Of a stretch of 64,000 bases of DNA, positions 40,851-50,763 are shown piece by piece. The position numbers and the translations under genes are program-made. This DNA comes from AP-15 sp035538335 (lineage in GTDB: Bacteria; Pseudomonadota; Alphaproteobacteria; ATCC43930; CGMCC-115725). The stretch lies in NCBI GenBank assembly GCA_035538335.1, contig DATLKN010000031.1, positions 62,001-126,000 of the forward strand, in the 5' to 3' direction. The stretch's first letter is position 1. The number at the start of each line of letters is the position of its first letter. The notes under the pieces are model-generated. The model ran no database searches. It saw nothing but the letters and a program-made list of their open reading frames with translations, and was not told the DNA's origin.

Positions 40851-41948
40851 TCAATCGAAGGTCAGCACGGTTCGCGCGACCTCGCCGGCCTTCATCGCGC
40901 GGAAGGCTTCGTTGATGTCGGAGAGCCGGCCCTTCTTCGTCACCATCGCGTCGAGGTCGAGCCGGCCTTGGCGGTAGAAATCGAGATAGAGCGGGATGTC
41001 GGTACGGAAGCGGTTCGAGCCCATGCGCGACGTCTGCACCTTGCATTCTGGGCGGATCGCCATCCAGGGAAACTCGATCGTCGCGTCGGGCGGCAGGACG
41101 CCGACGATCGTGGCGGTGCCGCGGATCGCGAGGCTTTCGATCGCCTGCCGGCAGAGCGTCGCATTGCCGACCGCCTCGAAGGCGTGATCGACCCCGGCGC
41201 CGCCGGTCAGGCGCCGCACCGCCTTCACCGGGTCTTCTTCTGCGCTGTTGACGAAATCGGTGGCGCCGAGACGCAGCGCCATCTCGCGCTTCCGCTCAAA
41301 CATGTCGATCGCGACGATGCGGCGGGCGCCACCGATCTTGGCGCCCTGCACGATCGACAGCCCGACGCCGCCGCAACCGTAGACCGCGACTGTCTGCCCC
41401 GGCTCCAATCCGGCGCTGCGCAGGGCCGCCCCGACCCCCGTCAGCACGCCGCAGCCGACGAGCGCCGCCTTGTCGAGCGGCAATTTGGGGTCGATCCTGA
41501 CGACCGAGTTCTCGTGCAGCAGCATTTTTTCGGCATAGCTCGAAATGCCGATGAATTGGCGCAATGGCTGGCCTTTCTGCGAGAGCCGCGGGGCCGCGCC
41601 CTCGGGGCGCGCGACGATGCCGCCGGTGCACAAATTCGGGTGGCCCGAGAGGCATTGCGCGCAGTTGCCGCAAAACCCCGACAGGCAGGCGACGACATGG
41701 TCGCCGGGCCTGAGGCTCGTCACTTCCGTGCCTACCGCCTCGACGATGCCGGCGCCCTCGTGCCCCAGGACGATCGGCCGGTCGAGCGGAAAGCGGCCGA
41801 CGCCGTCGACGACATGCAGGTCGCTGTGGCACACCCCAGTCGCCACGGTGCGTACCAAGACCTCGCGGCCCCACGGCTCGTCGATGTCGACGGCCTCGAT
41901 CATCAGCGGTTCCAGGACCTTGCGAAAGACCGCCGCCCCGATCTCCAT
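40851..41948 (-). CDS. Zinc-dependent alcohol dehydrogenase (class III-like)
   Basis: A 365-residue zinc alcohol dehydrogenase. Catalytic zinc ligands are Cys and His in GVCHSDLHVVDG, GHEGAGIVEAVG and a later Cys; structural zinc is held by the four Cys of CGNCAQCLSGHPNLC. The NAD fold is VYGCGGVGLSIVQGAKIGGA followed by IVAIDMFERKREMALRLGAT, where Asp favours NAD. It is close to the Rxyl/class III group. The start at 41948 has AGGAGGGCGGC directly upstream; an ATG at 41972 would read into the tRNA gene and is rejected. Confidence 0.92.
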   Translation of the reverse strand: MEIGAAVFRKVLEPLMIEAVDIDEPWGREVLVRTVATGVCHSDLHVVDGVGRFPLDRPIVLGHEGAGIVEAVGTEVTSLRPGDHVVACLSGFCGNCAQCLSGHPNLCTGGIVARPEGAAPRLSQKGQPLRQFIGISSYAEKMLLHENSVVRIDPKLPLDKAALVGCGVLTGVGAALRSAGLEPGQTVAVYGCGGVGLSIVQGAKIGGARRIVAIDMFERKREMALRLGATDFVNSAEEDPVKAVRRLTGGAGVDHAFEAVGNATLCRQAIESLAIRGTATIVGVLPPDATIEFPWMAIRPECKVQTSRMGSNRFRTDIPLYLDFYRQGRLDLDAMVTKKGRLSDINEAFRAMKAGEVARTVLTFD

Positions 41949-41964
41949 GCCGCCCTCCTGGGAA

Positions 41965-43125
<1,161 letters not shown>

Positions 43126-43200
43126 TGATTGTGCCGCTCGAGCGCGTATCATCCGGCCTCGGCGAGCGATCGATCGGTTAGGCTTTGCGGCGGACGGCTC

Positions 43201-43485
43201 ATGGCGGCTTTCGAAACCATCACCATCGACACGATGGTCGCCGCCTGCAACGGCGGCGGCGGACCGCTCGGCCATCCCAAGGTCTATCTGAACCTCGCGC
43301 CGGGCGGAAAGGCCGAATGCCCATACTGTTCGCGGCTCTTTGTCAACCGCGCGATCGCCGCGGGCGGCCTGCCGATGGAAGGCGTCTCGGGCGACACCGA
43401 CAGGCCGCAGGAGCCGGCGCCGGTGGGGCAGACGGCGGGGCCTACGGTGCACGAGCACAGCCCTGCGCCGGACGTGCCGCGCTGA
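43201..43485 (+). CDS. Zinc-finger domain protein (CHCC/NDUFS6-like)
   Basis: A 94-residue protein whose core ACNGGGGPLGHPKVYLNLAP and AECPYCSRLFV gives the Cys-His-Cys-Cys zinc site of the zf-CHCC family, related to the NDUFS6/complex I accessory subunit. In alphaproteobacteria the short form is about 70 residues; here a Pro-rich tail (EGVSGDTDRPQEPAPVGQ) follows. It ends 13 bases before polA and may be co-transcribed with it. Confidence 0.87.
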   Translation: MAAFETITIDTMVAACNGGGGPLGHPKVYLNLAPGGKAECPYCSRLFVNRAIAAGGLPMEGVSGDTDRPQEPAPVGQTAGPTVHEHSPAPDVPR

Positions 43486-43498
43486 AAGAGAGGCGCCG

Positions 43499-46306
43499 AT
43501 GAACGAGGTTCTCGACCGCGCGGCGGCGGCTGCGCCGCACACGCTCGCGCCGCGCCACGTCTATCTCGTCGACGGCTCGGGCTTCATCTTCCGCGCCTAT
43601 CACGCGCTGCCGCCGCTGACCCGCTCGGACGGGCTGCCGACCGCGGCGGTGCTCGGCTTCAGCAACATGCTGGCAAAGCTCTTGTCCGAGACCGATGCCG
43701 ACCATATCGCGGTCATCTTCGATTATTCCGGCGCCTCGTTCCGCAACCGGCTCTACGACCAGTACAAGGCGCACCGCCCCGAGCCGCCCGAGGATCTGGC
43801 GCCGCAATTTCCGCTGATCCGCCGCGCCACCGAGGCCTTCGGCGTGTGCCAGATCGAGCTCGCGGATTTCGAGGCCGACGATCTGATCGCGACCTATGCG
43901 CGGCACGCCGTCGAAGCCGGCGCCGAGGTCACGATCGTCTCCTCCGACAAGGATCTGATGCAGCTCGTCGGGCCGCACGTGAAGATGCTCGACCCGATCA
44001 AGAACCGGCCGATCGGGGAAGCGGAAGTGCGCGAGCGCTTCGGGGTCGGGCCGGAGCGCGTCGTCGATGTGCAGGCGCTCGCCGGCGACAGCGTCGATAA
44101 TGTCCCCGGCGTCCCCGGCATCGGCGTCAAGACCGCCGCCGAGCTGATCAACACCTATGGCGACCTCGAAACCCTGCTCGCCCATGCCGCCGAGATCAAG
44201 CAGCCGAAGCGGCGCGAGTCGCTGCTCGAAAACGCGCCGATGGCGCGGCTCTCGAAGGAGCTGGTAAAGCTCGACGACGACGCGCCGCTGCCCTGTCCGC
44301 TCTCCGATCTCGCCGTCAGGCCGCCCGACCTCGACCGGCTGCTGCCGTTCCTGCGCGAGATGGAATTCCGGGCGCTCGCGACCCGCATGACGCAGCGCCT
44401 CGCCGGCATGGCGCCCGCCGCCCCGGCCGAGGCGCCGGCGCCGGCGATCCCCGAAATCCCGCCCTTCACGGCGCCGCGCGAATATCTCGTGATCGACAGC
44501 GACGAGGCGCTCGACCGCTGGACCGGGCGGGCGCGCGAGGCGGGCGCCGTCGCGGTCTCGCTCGAAGCGAGCAGCACCGCAGGCGGCCGCCCGGCGCTCG
44601 TCGGCATCGCGCTCGCGATCCGGCCGAGCGAGGCCGGCTATCTGCCGCTCACGCCCGCGCCCGGCGAGGGCTCCCTCGATCTCGGGCCGCGGCCTGGCCT
44701 CGATCGCAGACCCACGCTCGACAGGCTCCGCCCGCTCTTCGCCGATCCGGGCGTCCTCAAGATCGGCCACGACATGAAGGGCGCCGCCCGCCTTTTGCTG
44801 CGTGAAGGTTTGCCGCTCGCCCCCTGGGACTGCACGATGCTGATGTCCTATGTGCTCGACGGCGGCCAGTTCGAGCACGCGATCGAGGCGCTCGTGCGGC
44901 GTAATTTCGAGCACGAGATGACGCCGCTCAAAGACCTGGTCGGCAGCGGCAAGAGCCTCATTCCCTTCGCCGAGGTGCCGCTGGAGCGGGCGCGCGACTA
45001 TTTGGCCGAGCGCGCCGACGCGGCCCTGCGGCTGCACATGCTCCTGAAGGCGAGGCTGGTTGCCGCGCACATGGCCGCCTTCTACGAGACGATCGAGCGG
45101 CCGCTGGTGCCGGTCGTGGCGCAAATGGAATTGCACGGCATCAAGGTCGACCGCGGCGCGCTTTCCGACCTGTCGCGCGACTTCACCCTTCGCATCGCCG
45201 AACTGGAAGAGGCGATCTTCAAATCCGTCGGCAGCCCCTTCAATATCGGCTCGCCGAAGCAGCTGGGCGAAGTCCTCTTCGACAAATTGGGGCTGCCCGG
45301 CGGCAAGAAGGGCAAGACCGGCGCCTACGGCACCGACGCCTCGGTCCTCGAGCAGCTGGCGCCGCTGCACGAGGCGCCGCGGCTGGTGCTCGACTGGCGC
45401 ATGCTGTCGAAGCTGAAATCGACTTATGCCGATGCGCTGGGCGAGGAGATCGACCCCGGCGACGGCCGCGTCCATACCTCCTACGCCCTCGCCGCGACCG
45501 CCACGGGGCGCTTCTCCTCGACCGAGCCCAATCTGCAGAACATCCCGATTCGCACCGAGGAAGGCCGCCGCATCCGCCGCGCCTTCGTCGCCGAGGAGGG
45601 GAACGTGTTGCTGTCGGCCGATTACAGCCAGATCGAATTGCGCCTCGCCGCGCATGTCGCCGAGGTGCCGGAGTTGAAGGAGGCATTCCGGCAGGGGAGC
45701 GACATTCACGCGCTGACCGCGAGCCAGGTCTTCGGCGTGCCGCTCGATCGCATGGACGCGCTGACCCGCCGGCGCGCCAAGGCGATCAATTTCGGCATCA
45801 TCTACGGCATCAGCGCCTTCGGCCTCGGCGCCCAGATCGGCGTCCCGCAAGCCGAGGCGGCGGCCTATATCCGCGCCTATTTCGAGCGCTTCCCGGCGAT
45901 CCGCGCCTATATGGAGCGGGTCAAGACCGATTGCCGCGCCAAGGGCTACGTCGAGACGATCTTCGGCCGCAAATGCTTCATCCCCGGCATCCGCGACCCG
46001 AACCCGGCGCGCCGGGCTGGGGCCGAGCGGCAGGCGATCAACGCGCCCTTGCAGGGCTCGGCCGCCGACATCATCCGCCGCGCCATGGCGCGGATCCCGC
46101 CGGCTCTCGCGAGCGCCGGCTTGCAGGCGCGCATGCTGTTGCAGGTGCATGACGAGCTGCTCTTCGAGGTGCCGGAAGGCGAAGCCGAGGCGACCGCCGG
46201 GCTCGTCAAGGCCGTGATGGAGGGCGCCTGCGCGCCCAATTGCGACCTCTCCGTGCCGCTCGTCGTCGAAACCGGCCGGGCCAAAAGCTGGGACGAGGCG
46301 CATTGA
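43499..46306 (+). CDS. polA: DNA polymerase I, with degenerate 3'-5' exonuclease site
   Basis: A 935-residue Pol I. The 5' nuclease domain (20-300) is intact: VYLVDGSGFIFRAYHALPPL, DFEADDLIATYARHA, TIVSSDKDLMQLVG. The polymerase domain is intact: VLLSADYSQIELRLAAHVAE (motif A), RRRAKAINFGIIYGISAFGL (motif B) and LLQVHDELLFEV (motif C). The central exonuclease domain (about 328-520) keeps its fold but not its active site: the D-x-E motif is SLE (Ser354, Glu356), the N-x-K-Y-D motif is HDMKGA (Ala429) and YAAED is YLAER (Arg505). All three metal-binding Asp are gone, so proofreading is predicted absent. GAAAGAGAGGCGCCG precedes ATG 43499. Confidence 0.95.
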   Translation: MNEVLDRAAAAAPHTLAPRHVYLVDGSGFIFRAYHALPPLTRSDGLPTAAVLGFSNMLAKLLSETDADHIAVIFDYSGASFRNRLYDQYKAHRPEPPEDLAPQFPLIRRATEAFGVCQIELADFEADDLIATYARHAVEAGAEVTIVSSDKDLMQLVGPHVKMLDPIKNRPIGEAEVRERFGVGPERVVDVQALAGDSVDNVPGVPGIGVKTAAELINTYGDLETLLAHAAEIKQPKRRESLLENAPMARLSKELVKLDDDAPLPCPLSDLAVRPPDLDRLLPFLREMEFRALATRMTQRLAGMAPAAPAEAPAPAIPEIPPFTAPREYLVIDSDEALDRWTGRAREAGAVAVSLEASSTAGGRPALVGIALAIRPSEAGYLPLTPAPGEGSLDLGPRPGLDRRPTLDRLRPLFADPGVLKIGHDMKGAARLLLREGLPLAPWDCTMLMSYVLDGGQFEHAIEALVRRNFEHEMTPLKDLVGSGKSLIPFAEVPLERARDYLAERADAALRLHMLLKARLVAAHMAAFYETIERPLVPVVAQMELHGIKVDRGALSDLSRDFTLRIAELEEAIFKSVGSPFNIGSPKQLGEVLFDKLGLPGGKKGKTGAYGTDASVLEQLAPLHEAPRLVLDWRMLSKLKSTYADALGEEIDPGDGRVHTSYALAATATGRFSSTEPNLQNIPIRTEEGRRIRRAFVAEEGNVLLSADYSQIELRLAAHVAEVPELKEAFRQGSDIHALTASQVFGVPLDRMDALTRRRAKAINFGIIYGISAFGLGAQIGVPQAEAAAYIRAYFERFPAIRAYMERVKTDCRAKGYVETIFGRKCFIPGIRDPNPARRAGAERQAINAPLQGSAADIIRRAMARIPPALASAGLQARMLLQVHDELLFEVPEGEAEATAGLVKAVMEGACAPNCDLSVPLVVETGRAKSWDEAH

Positions 46307-46361
46307 GGGGGATGCGACGGTCCCTCACCTCGATAAACGAGCGCTTGAAAGGACCGATTGC

Positions 46362-46781
46362 GTGCAACACCGATTTCGCATGCGGGGATTGCGCCTCGCC
46401 GCCTTCGGTGCGGTGATGTTCGCAGCGGGGCTCGCGCTCGGAACCGAGAGGGCGCCGACCGGCTGGCGCGGCGTCAGCCAGCAGGTGCTCGCTAAGCTCG
46501 ACCTCGCCGGCGAGATTGCCGGTGCGCAGCACCGCGACCTGCGCCTCAGCCGAGCGACGATCGCGCCGGGCGGCCATGTGCCGGTGCACAGCCATCAGGG
46601 CGACCCGACGATCGTCTATGTCCTGTCAGGCGTTCTTACGAACCACCATGCGGACGGTGCCGTGCGGCGATATCACGCCGGCGAAGCCTTTGCCGAATTC
46701 GGTCCGGGCCGGCACTGGATCGAGAACGCCGGCACCAAGGCCGTCGTGTTTCTCGACGCGAACATCCATCAGGAAAAATAG
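46362..46781 (+). CDS. Exported cupin-domain protein
   Basis: A 139-residue cupin with an N-terminal signal or anchor (RGLRLAAFGAVMFAAGLALG). The cupin motifs are APGGHVPVHSHQGDPTIVYV and GEAFAEFGPGRHWIENAG, with metal-binding His in H-x-H and the later H. It is likely periplasmic. GTG 46362 has AAGGACC eight bases upstream; ATG 46380 is an alternative. Such small cupins are seen next to polA or in stress loci; the ligand is unknown. Confidence 0.8.
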   Translation: MQHRFRMRGLRLAAFGAVMFAAGLALGTERAPTGWRGVSQQVLAKLDLAGEIAGAQHRDLRLSRATIAPGGHVPVHSHQGDPTIVYVLSGVLTNHHADGAVRRYHAGEAFAEFGPGRHWIENAGTKAVVFLDANIHQEK

Positions 46782-46789
46782 GAAGAAGG

Positions 46790-46860
46790 ACCGCCCTGAC
46801 CCGCCTGCTGATGCGGGTCCCTCCCTCTCCCTGCAGGCGGGGAAAGGGTTGGGATGAGAG
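46790..46860. repeat. Palindromic repeat, family A (intergenic copy)
   Basis: CCTGACCCGCCTGCTGATGC then CTCCCTCTCCCTGCAGGCGG and GGAAAGGGTTGGGATGAG, a degenerate version of the family between the cupin gene and the next small gene. The rest of 46861-46967 holds nothing recognised. Confidence 0.75.
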
Positions 46861-46967
46861 GCTACGCCATTATAGGGATGGATAGCTGACCTGCTTTTTT
46901 GTGCGTTGCGGCGGAGGGCGGCGCTGTCTACGTCGGTTGGGTGAGTTTCGGTTGATGGAGGGGCGAC

Positions 46968-47186
46968 ATGCGGCTGCCGAGTAGTTCCGGGGACGACACG
47001 AGCCTCGTGCGCCGGCTCGATCGCGCCGCCGGTCAGCTGAACGCCTTTCTCGTCATTTTGGCGATCGGGCTTGCGCTGCTCGATCTGACCTGCTTCTCGG
47101 CGCTCACCGTCGAGCGGGCGATCGCCTCCGGGCATCCGGGCATGGCCTCGTCAATCGCCGATGGCGGTTCGCGCAGCGGGCCCTGA
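46968..47186 (+). CDS. Small single-pass membrane protein, 72 residues
   Basis: Begins MRLPSSSGDDTSLVRRLDRA, followed by one hydrophobic helix (LNAFLVILAIGLALLDLTCF, residues 25-44) and a short soluble tail. GGAGGGGCGAC before the ATG is a strong ribosome site. No family is recognised. A bidirectional terminator follows, shared with the convergent Bax-inhibitor gene. Confidence 0.65.
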   Translation: MRLPSSSGDDTSLVRRLDRAAGQLNAFLVILAIGLALLDLTCFSALTVERAIASGHPGMASSIADGGSRSGP

Positions 47187-47208
47187 CCCACCACGCCTGC
47201 GAACACAG

Positions 47209-47242
47209 AAAAGGCCGCCCGATCGTCCGGGCGGCCCTTTTT
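47209..47242. terminator. Bidirectional rho-independent terminator
   Basis: GGCCGCCCG and CGGGCGGCC form a perfect nine-base stem with an ATCGTC loop, flanked by AAAA on the left and CTTTTT on the right. It serves both the small membrane-protein gene and the convergent Bax-inhibitor gene. Confidence 0.9.
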
Positions 47243-47265
47243 GCCGAGAAAGCTGTCGCGAGGGC

Positions 47266-47982
47266 TCAGTCGCGCCGCGTCCCCATCAGCTGCAACAGCA
47301 TCATGAACAGGTTGATGAAGTCGAGATAGAGCCTGAGCGCCCCCATCACCGCCTTCTTGCTGGCGATCTCGGAGCCGTCGGCCTCGTAATACATCTCCTT
47401 GATCTGCTGCGTATCCCAGGCAGTCAGCCCGGTGAAGACGATGACGCCGATCACCGAGATCGCGAATTGCAGCGCCGAGGAATGGATGAAGATGTTGACG
47501 AGCCCGGCGATGATGATGCCGATCAGCCCCATGAAGAGAAAGGAGCCGAAACCCGAGAGATCGCGCTGCGTCGTGTAGCCGTAAAGGCTCATCGCCCCGA
47601 AGGTGCCGGCGGTGATGAAGAAGACGCGGGCGACGCTCGTCCCGGTAAAGGCGAGGAAGACGACCCCGAGCGACAGGCCCATCAGGCCCGAATAGACCCA
47701 GAAGAGCGCCTGCGCCGTCGATGCCTGCATCCGCTGGATGCCGTAGCTCAGCCACATGACGAGCCCGAGCGGCGCCAGGATGACGAGCCACATGACCGGC
47801 GTGCGCGCGATCGAGGCGTAGAAACCGGAATTGGCCGCGACGAAGGCGACGATGCCGGTCAGCGCCAGCCCCGACGCCATGTAATTGTAGATGCGAAGCA
47901 TATACTCCCGCAGGCCGACATCGATGCCGACCTGCGCGTCCGCCGTCCGCACCGTCCAGCGGGGCTGCGAACCCAGAGCCAT
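47266..47982 (-). CDS. Bax inhibitor-1/YccA family membrane protein
   Basis: A 238-residue inner-membrane protein with seven hydrophobic segments: YMASGLALTGIVAFVAANSG, PVMWLVILAPLGLVMWLSYG, ALFWVYSGLMGLSLGVVFLA, ALQFAISVIGVIVFTGLTAW and, at the end, ALRLYLDFINLFMMLLQLMG, which is the family signature. Bacterial members act as pH-gated Ca2+ leaks or in membrane protein quality control. The start at 47982 has GGAGGGCTTT upstream; a longer in-frame start is rejected. Confidence 0.93.
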   Translation of the reverse strand: MALGSQPRWTVRTADAQVGIDVGLREYMLRIYNYMASGLALTGIVAFVAANSGFYASIARTPVMWLVILAPLGLVMWLSYGIQRMQASTAQALFWVYSGLMGLSLGVVFLAFTGTSVARVFFITAGTFGAMSLYGYTTQRDLSGFGSFLFMGLIGIIIAGLVNIFIHSSALQFAISVIGVIVFTGLTAWDTQQIKEMYYEADGSEIASKKAVMGALRLYLDFINLFMMLLQLMGTRRD

Positions 47983-48092
47983 AAAGCCCTCCAAGAAGAG
48001 ACGCGAGCGAGGAAGATTCCTCGCCGCTGCGATATTGGCACAAAACGGGATCTTTTCAATAAGCCCCCGCCGCCGCTGCCGAACCCTTCTCT

Positions 48093-48154
48093 CGTCGTCC
48101 CGGCGAAAGCCGGGACCCATTTCGGCTGTGGATACCGGCTTTCGCCGGTATGAC
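48093..48154. repeat. Palindromic repeat, family D, copy 2
   Basis: TCGTCCCGGCGAAAGCCGGG and GGATACCGGCTTTCGCCGGT: two joined hairpins built from the same CCGGCGAAAGCCGG core, between the Bax-inhibitor and FtsX-type genes. Confidence 0.8.
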
Positions 48155-48180
48155 GCGGCGGCGGAGCCCGGTGGCCTTTG

Positions 48181-50763
48181 CTACCCGTTGCGCAGATAGG
48201 GCGCGGGCTTCGCGCCGAGCGCGGCCCAGGTACCGACGAAGCCGAAACTTAGGGCGAGCAGCGTCGCGAGCGCCGCCGTCATGGCGAGCGGCGCCGGCAG
48301 GAAAACCCAATCGGCCTCCATCAGCCGCGTGACCACGACCCAGCCGGCGAAGCTGCCGAAAAGGCTCGCGACCGCGGCCACGAGGAGCCCGAGGATCGCC
48401 TGTTCGAAGAGAAAGGCGCGGGCAACGGCGCCGCGCGTAGCGCCCAGCACCTTGAGGACGACGGCGTCGTAGACGCGGCGGCGATGGCCGGCGGCGACCG
48501 CGCCGCCGAGCACCAGCGTGCCCGCTATGACCGTGACGAGGGCGGCGAGCCGCACCGCGATGCCGATCGTCGCGAGCACCCGGGCGACCGCCGCCAGCGC
48601 CTCGCGCACCCCGATCGCCGAGACGTTCGGGAAATGCGCGCCGACCTCGCGGACGAGCCGGGCTTCCCCGGCCGCCGGCAGGTAGACGACCGCCAGATGC
48701 GTCTGCGGCGCCGGCTCCAGCGTTCCCGGCGCGAAGACGAGGACGAAATTGATGCCGAGCCGCGCCCACTCGATATGCCGCAGATTGGCGACCCGCGCGG
48801 TGATCTCGCGGCCGAGCAGGTTGACCGAGATCGTGTCGCCGATCTTCAGCCCCATGCCGTGCGCCAGATCGGCGGCGAAGGAGACGAGCGGCGGCCCCTT
48901 ATAGTCGGGCGGCCACCATTTGCCGGCCGCCAGCGTCGAGCCGTGCGGCAGGCGCGCCGCATAGGTGAGGCCACGGTCGCTGTCGAGCGCCCAGCGCACC
49001 CCGGGCGCGACTTTCGCCTCGCTGGCGGGCACGCCGTTGAGCCGCGTGATGCGGGCGCGCAGCATCGGTACCTCGCGCCAGCGGGCGCCGGGAATGCGGC
49101 GGACAATTTCTTCGAACCCCGCGAGCTGGCTCGGCTGGATGTCGATGAAGAAATAGGCCGGCGCCTCTCGCGGCAGCCGCTCTTCGACAACCCGCGCGAT
49201 GTTGCCTTCGATGAGGGCGATCGCGATCAGCACCGACAAGCCGATCCCGAGCGAGGTGACGACCCCGACGGTCGGCGCGCCGGGGCGGGAGAGATTGGCG
49301 ATCGCGAGCCGCAATGCCGGACGGCGCGGCCGCGGCAGATGCCGCGCCGCGGCGACTACGAGGCGGCCGGCCGCGGCAAAAAGGACGAAGGCGGCGGCGA
49401 GGCCGGCGACGAAATAGAGCGCGGCCCGGCGGTCCCCGGTTCCGAGCACGACGAGCGCCGCGAGCCCCAGCGCCGCCGCCGCCGTCGCGGCGGCGGCCCA
49501 GAGCGGCACTTGCCGGCGGGCGGGATCGACGGTGTCGCGGAAGAGCGCCGCGGCGGGCACCCCGCGGATGCCGGCGAGCGGCCACAGCGCAAAGGCGAGC
49601 GTCGTCAAGAGGCCGAGCAGCGCCGCCTCGGCGAGCGCGCCGGGGTAAAAGGCGGGGGCGAGCGGTATCGGCAGCAGACGGTCGAGAAACGGCAATGCCG
49701 CCCAAGTTAGGAAGGCGCCGCAGGCGAGCGCGGCGGCGATCGCCGCGGCTGCCAGCGCCAGGACCTGAGCGAGATAGGCTCCGAGGATCAGGCGGTTCTC
49801 GGCGCCGAGGCATTTGAGGGCGGCGATCGTCGGGGTCTGCTGCGCGAGGTGGCTGCGGACGGCGTTGGCGATGCCGACGCCGCCGACGAGCAGCGCCGTC
49901 AAGCCGACGAGGCGCAGATAGAGCGCGACCCGCGCCAACAGCCGCCGCAAGGCCGGCGCCGCGTCGGCGGCGGTCCTGAGCTGCCAGCCGGCCTCGGGAA
50001 AGCGCGCGCGCGCCGTTGCGATCCAGCCCGCGGCGTCGCCCTGCGGCAGGCGCAGCCGGTATTTGTAGGCGACGAGCGCGCCGGGGGCGATGAGCCCGGT
50101 GCCGGCAAGCGCCTTGTCGGAGATGATGACCGAGGGCCCGAAGATCAGCCCGCCGAAGCTCTGGTCGGGCTCGCGCTCGATGCGCGCGCGCAATACGAAA
50201 GCCTCGCCGCCGATCTCGATCCGGTCGCCGAGCTTCAGCCCGAGCCGGTCGAGGACCGCGCCCTCCACGACGGCGCCGTAAAGGCCGCCTACCCCCTCCC
50301 TTCCCTTCCCCGCATGCGGGGGAGGATCAGGCTGGGGGTGCCGCGCCAGCGCCGCCGCCAGGGGCATACCGGGTGAGAGCGTGACCTTGCCGTAGAGCGG
50401 GTAGGTGGCATCGACCGCCTTCAATTCGATCAAGGACTGCGCTTTGCCGTCCTGCCTTCGCGCCATCGCGCGCAAGGCGACGACGCGCGACAGGCGCCCG
50501 CTCGCCGCGAGAAATCGCGCTGCGGCGGCGTCGGCGGGCCGGTAGAGCAGCCGCGCCTCGGCATCGCCGCCGAGGATCGCCTTGGCGTCCGCCGTAATGC
50601 CGCCCTCGGCCGTGCGGTCGAGCGAGCCGATCGCGGCGATCGCGCCGACCCCGAGGAAGAGGCAGAACAGCAGCACGCGGAAGCCGGCGACGCCGCCGCG
50701 CAATTCGCGCCGGGCAAGCCGCAAAGCCAGGCGCACCCGGCCAAGGGGCGAATCCGCGCTCAC
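48181..50763 (-). CDS. FtsX-family ABC transporter permease (YbbP-like)
   Basis: An 860-residue permease with ten membrane segments and two large periplasmic domains, as in YbbP. It begins RLALRLARRELRGGVAGFRV and LLFCLFLGVGAIAAIGSLDR. FtsX domains sit near residues 260-380 (LRLVGLTALLVGGVGIANAV) and 730-850. Such permeases move lipids or lipoproteins with a LolD-like ATPase. The GTG start overlaps the ATPase stop (GTGA). Residues about 141-160 (RHPQPDPPPHAGKGREGVGG) are encoded by an in-frame family A repeat within the first periplasmic domain. Confidence 0.9.
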   Translation of the reverse strand: MSADSPLGRVRLALRLARRELRGGVAGFRVLLFCLFLGVGAIAAIGSLDRTAEGGITADAKAILGGDAEARLLYRPADAAAARFLAASGRLSRVVALRAMARRQDGKAQSLIELKAVDATYPLYGKVTLSPGMPLAAALARHPQPDPPPHAGKGREGVGGLYGAVVEGAVLDRLGLKLGDRIEIGGEAFVLRARIEREPDQSFGGLIFGPSVIISDKALAGTGLIAPGALVAYKYRLRLPQGDAAGWIATARARFPEAGWQLRTAADAAPALRRLLARVALYLRLVGLTALLVGGVGIANAVRSHLAQQTPTIAALKCLGAENRLILGAYLAQVLALAAAAIAAALACGAFLTWAALPFLDRLLPIPLAPAFYPGALAEAALLGLLTTLAFALWPLAGIRGVPAAALFRDTVDPARRQVPLWAAAATAAAALGLAALVVLGTGDRRAALYFVAGLAAAFVLFAAAGRLVVAAARHLPRPRRPALRLAIANLSRPGAPTVGVVTSLGIGLSVLIAIALIEGNIARVVEERLPREAPAYFFIDIQPSQLAGFEEIVRRIPGARWREVPMLRARITRLNGVPASEAKVAPGVRWALDSDRGLTYAARLPHGSTLAAGKWWPPDYKGPPLVSFAADLAHGMGLKIGDTISVNLLGREITARVANLRHIEWARLGINFVLVFAPGTLEPAPQTHLAVVYLPAAGEARLVREVGAHFPNVSAIGVREALAAVARVLATIGIAVRLAALVTVIAGTLVLGGAVAAGHRRRVYDAVVLKVLGATRGAVARAFLFEQAILGLLVAAVASLFGSFAGWVVVTRLMEADWVFLPAPLAMTAALATLLALSFGFVGTWAALGAKPAPYLRNG
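50284..50340. repeat. Palindromic repeat, family A, inside the FtsX-type gene
   Basis: CCCCCTCCCTTCCCTTCCCC, CGCATGCGGGGGAGGAT and GCTGGGGGTG form the family hairpin. It lies in frame in the permease coding sequence and adds about 20 residues between 'PLAAALA' and 'LYGAVVEGAVLDRLGL'. Confidence 0.8.

Noticed and set aside
43442..46303. A 953-codon minus-strand frame opposite polA
   Set aside because: Exact antisense shadow of polA caused by GC-rich third positions; composition is Arg/Gly/Asp-rich without any motif.
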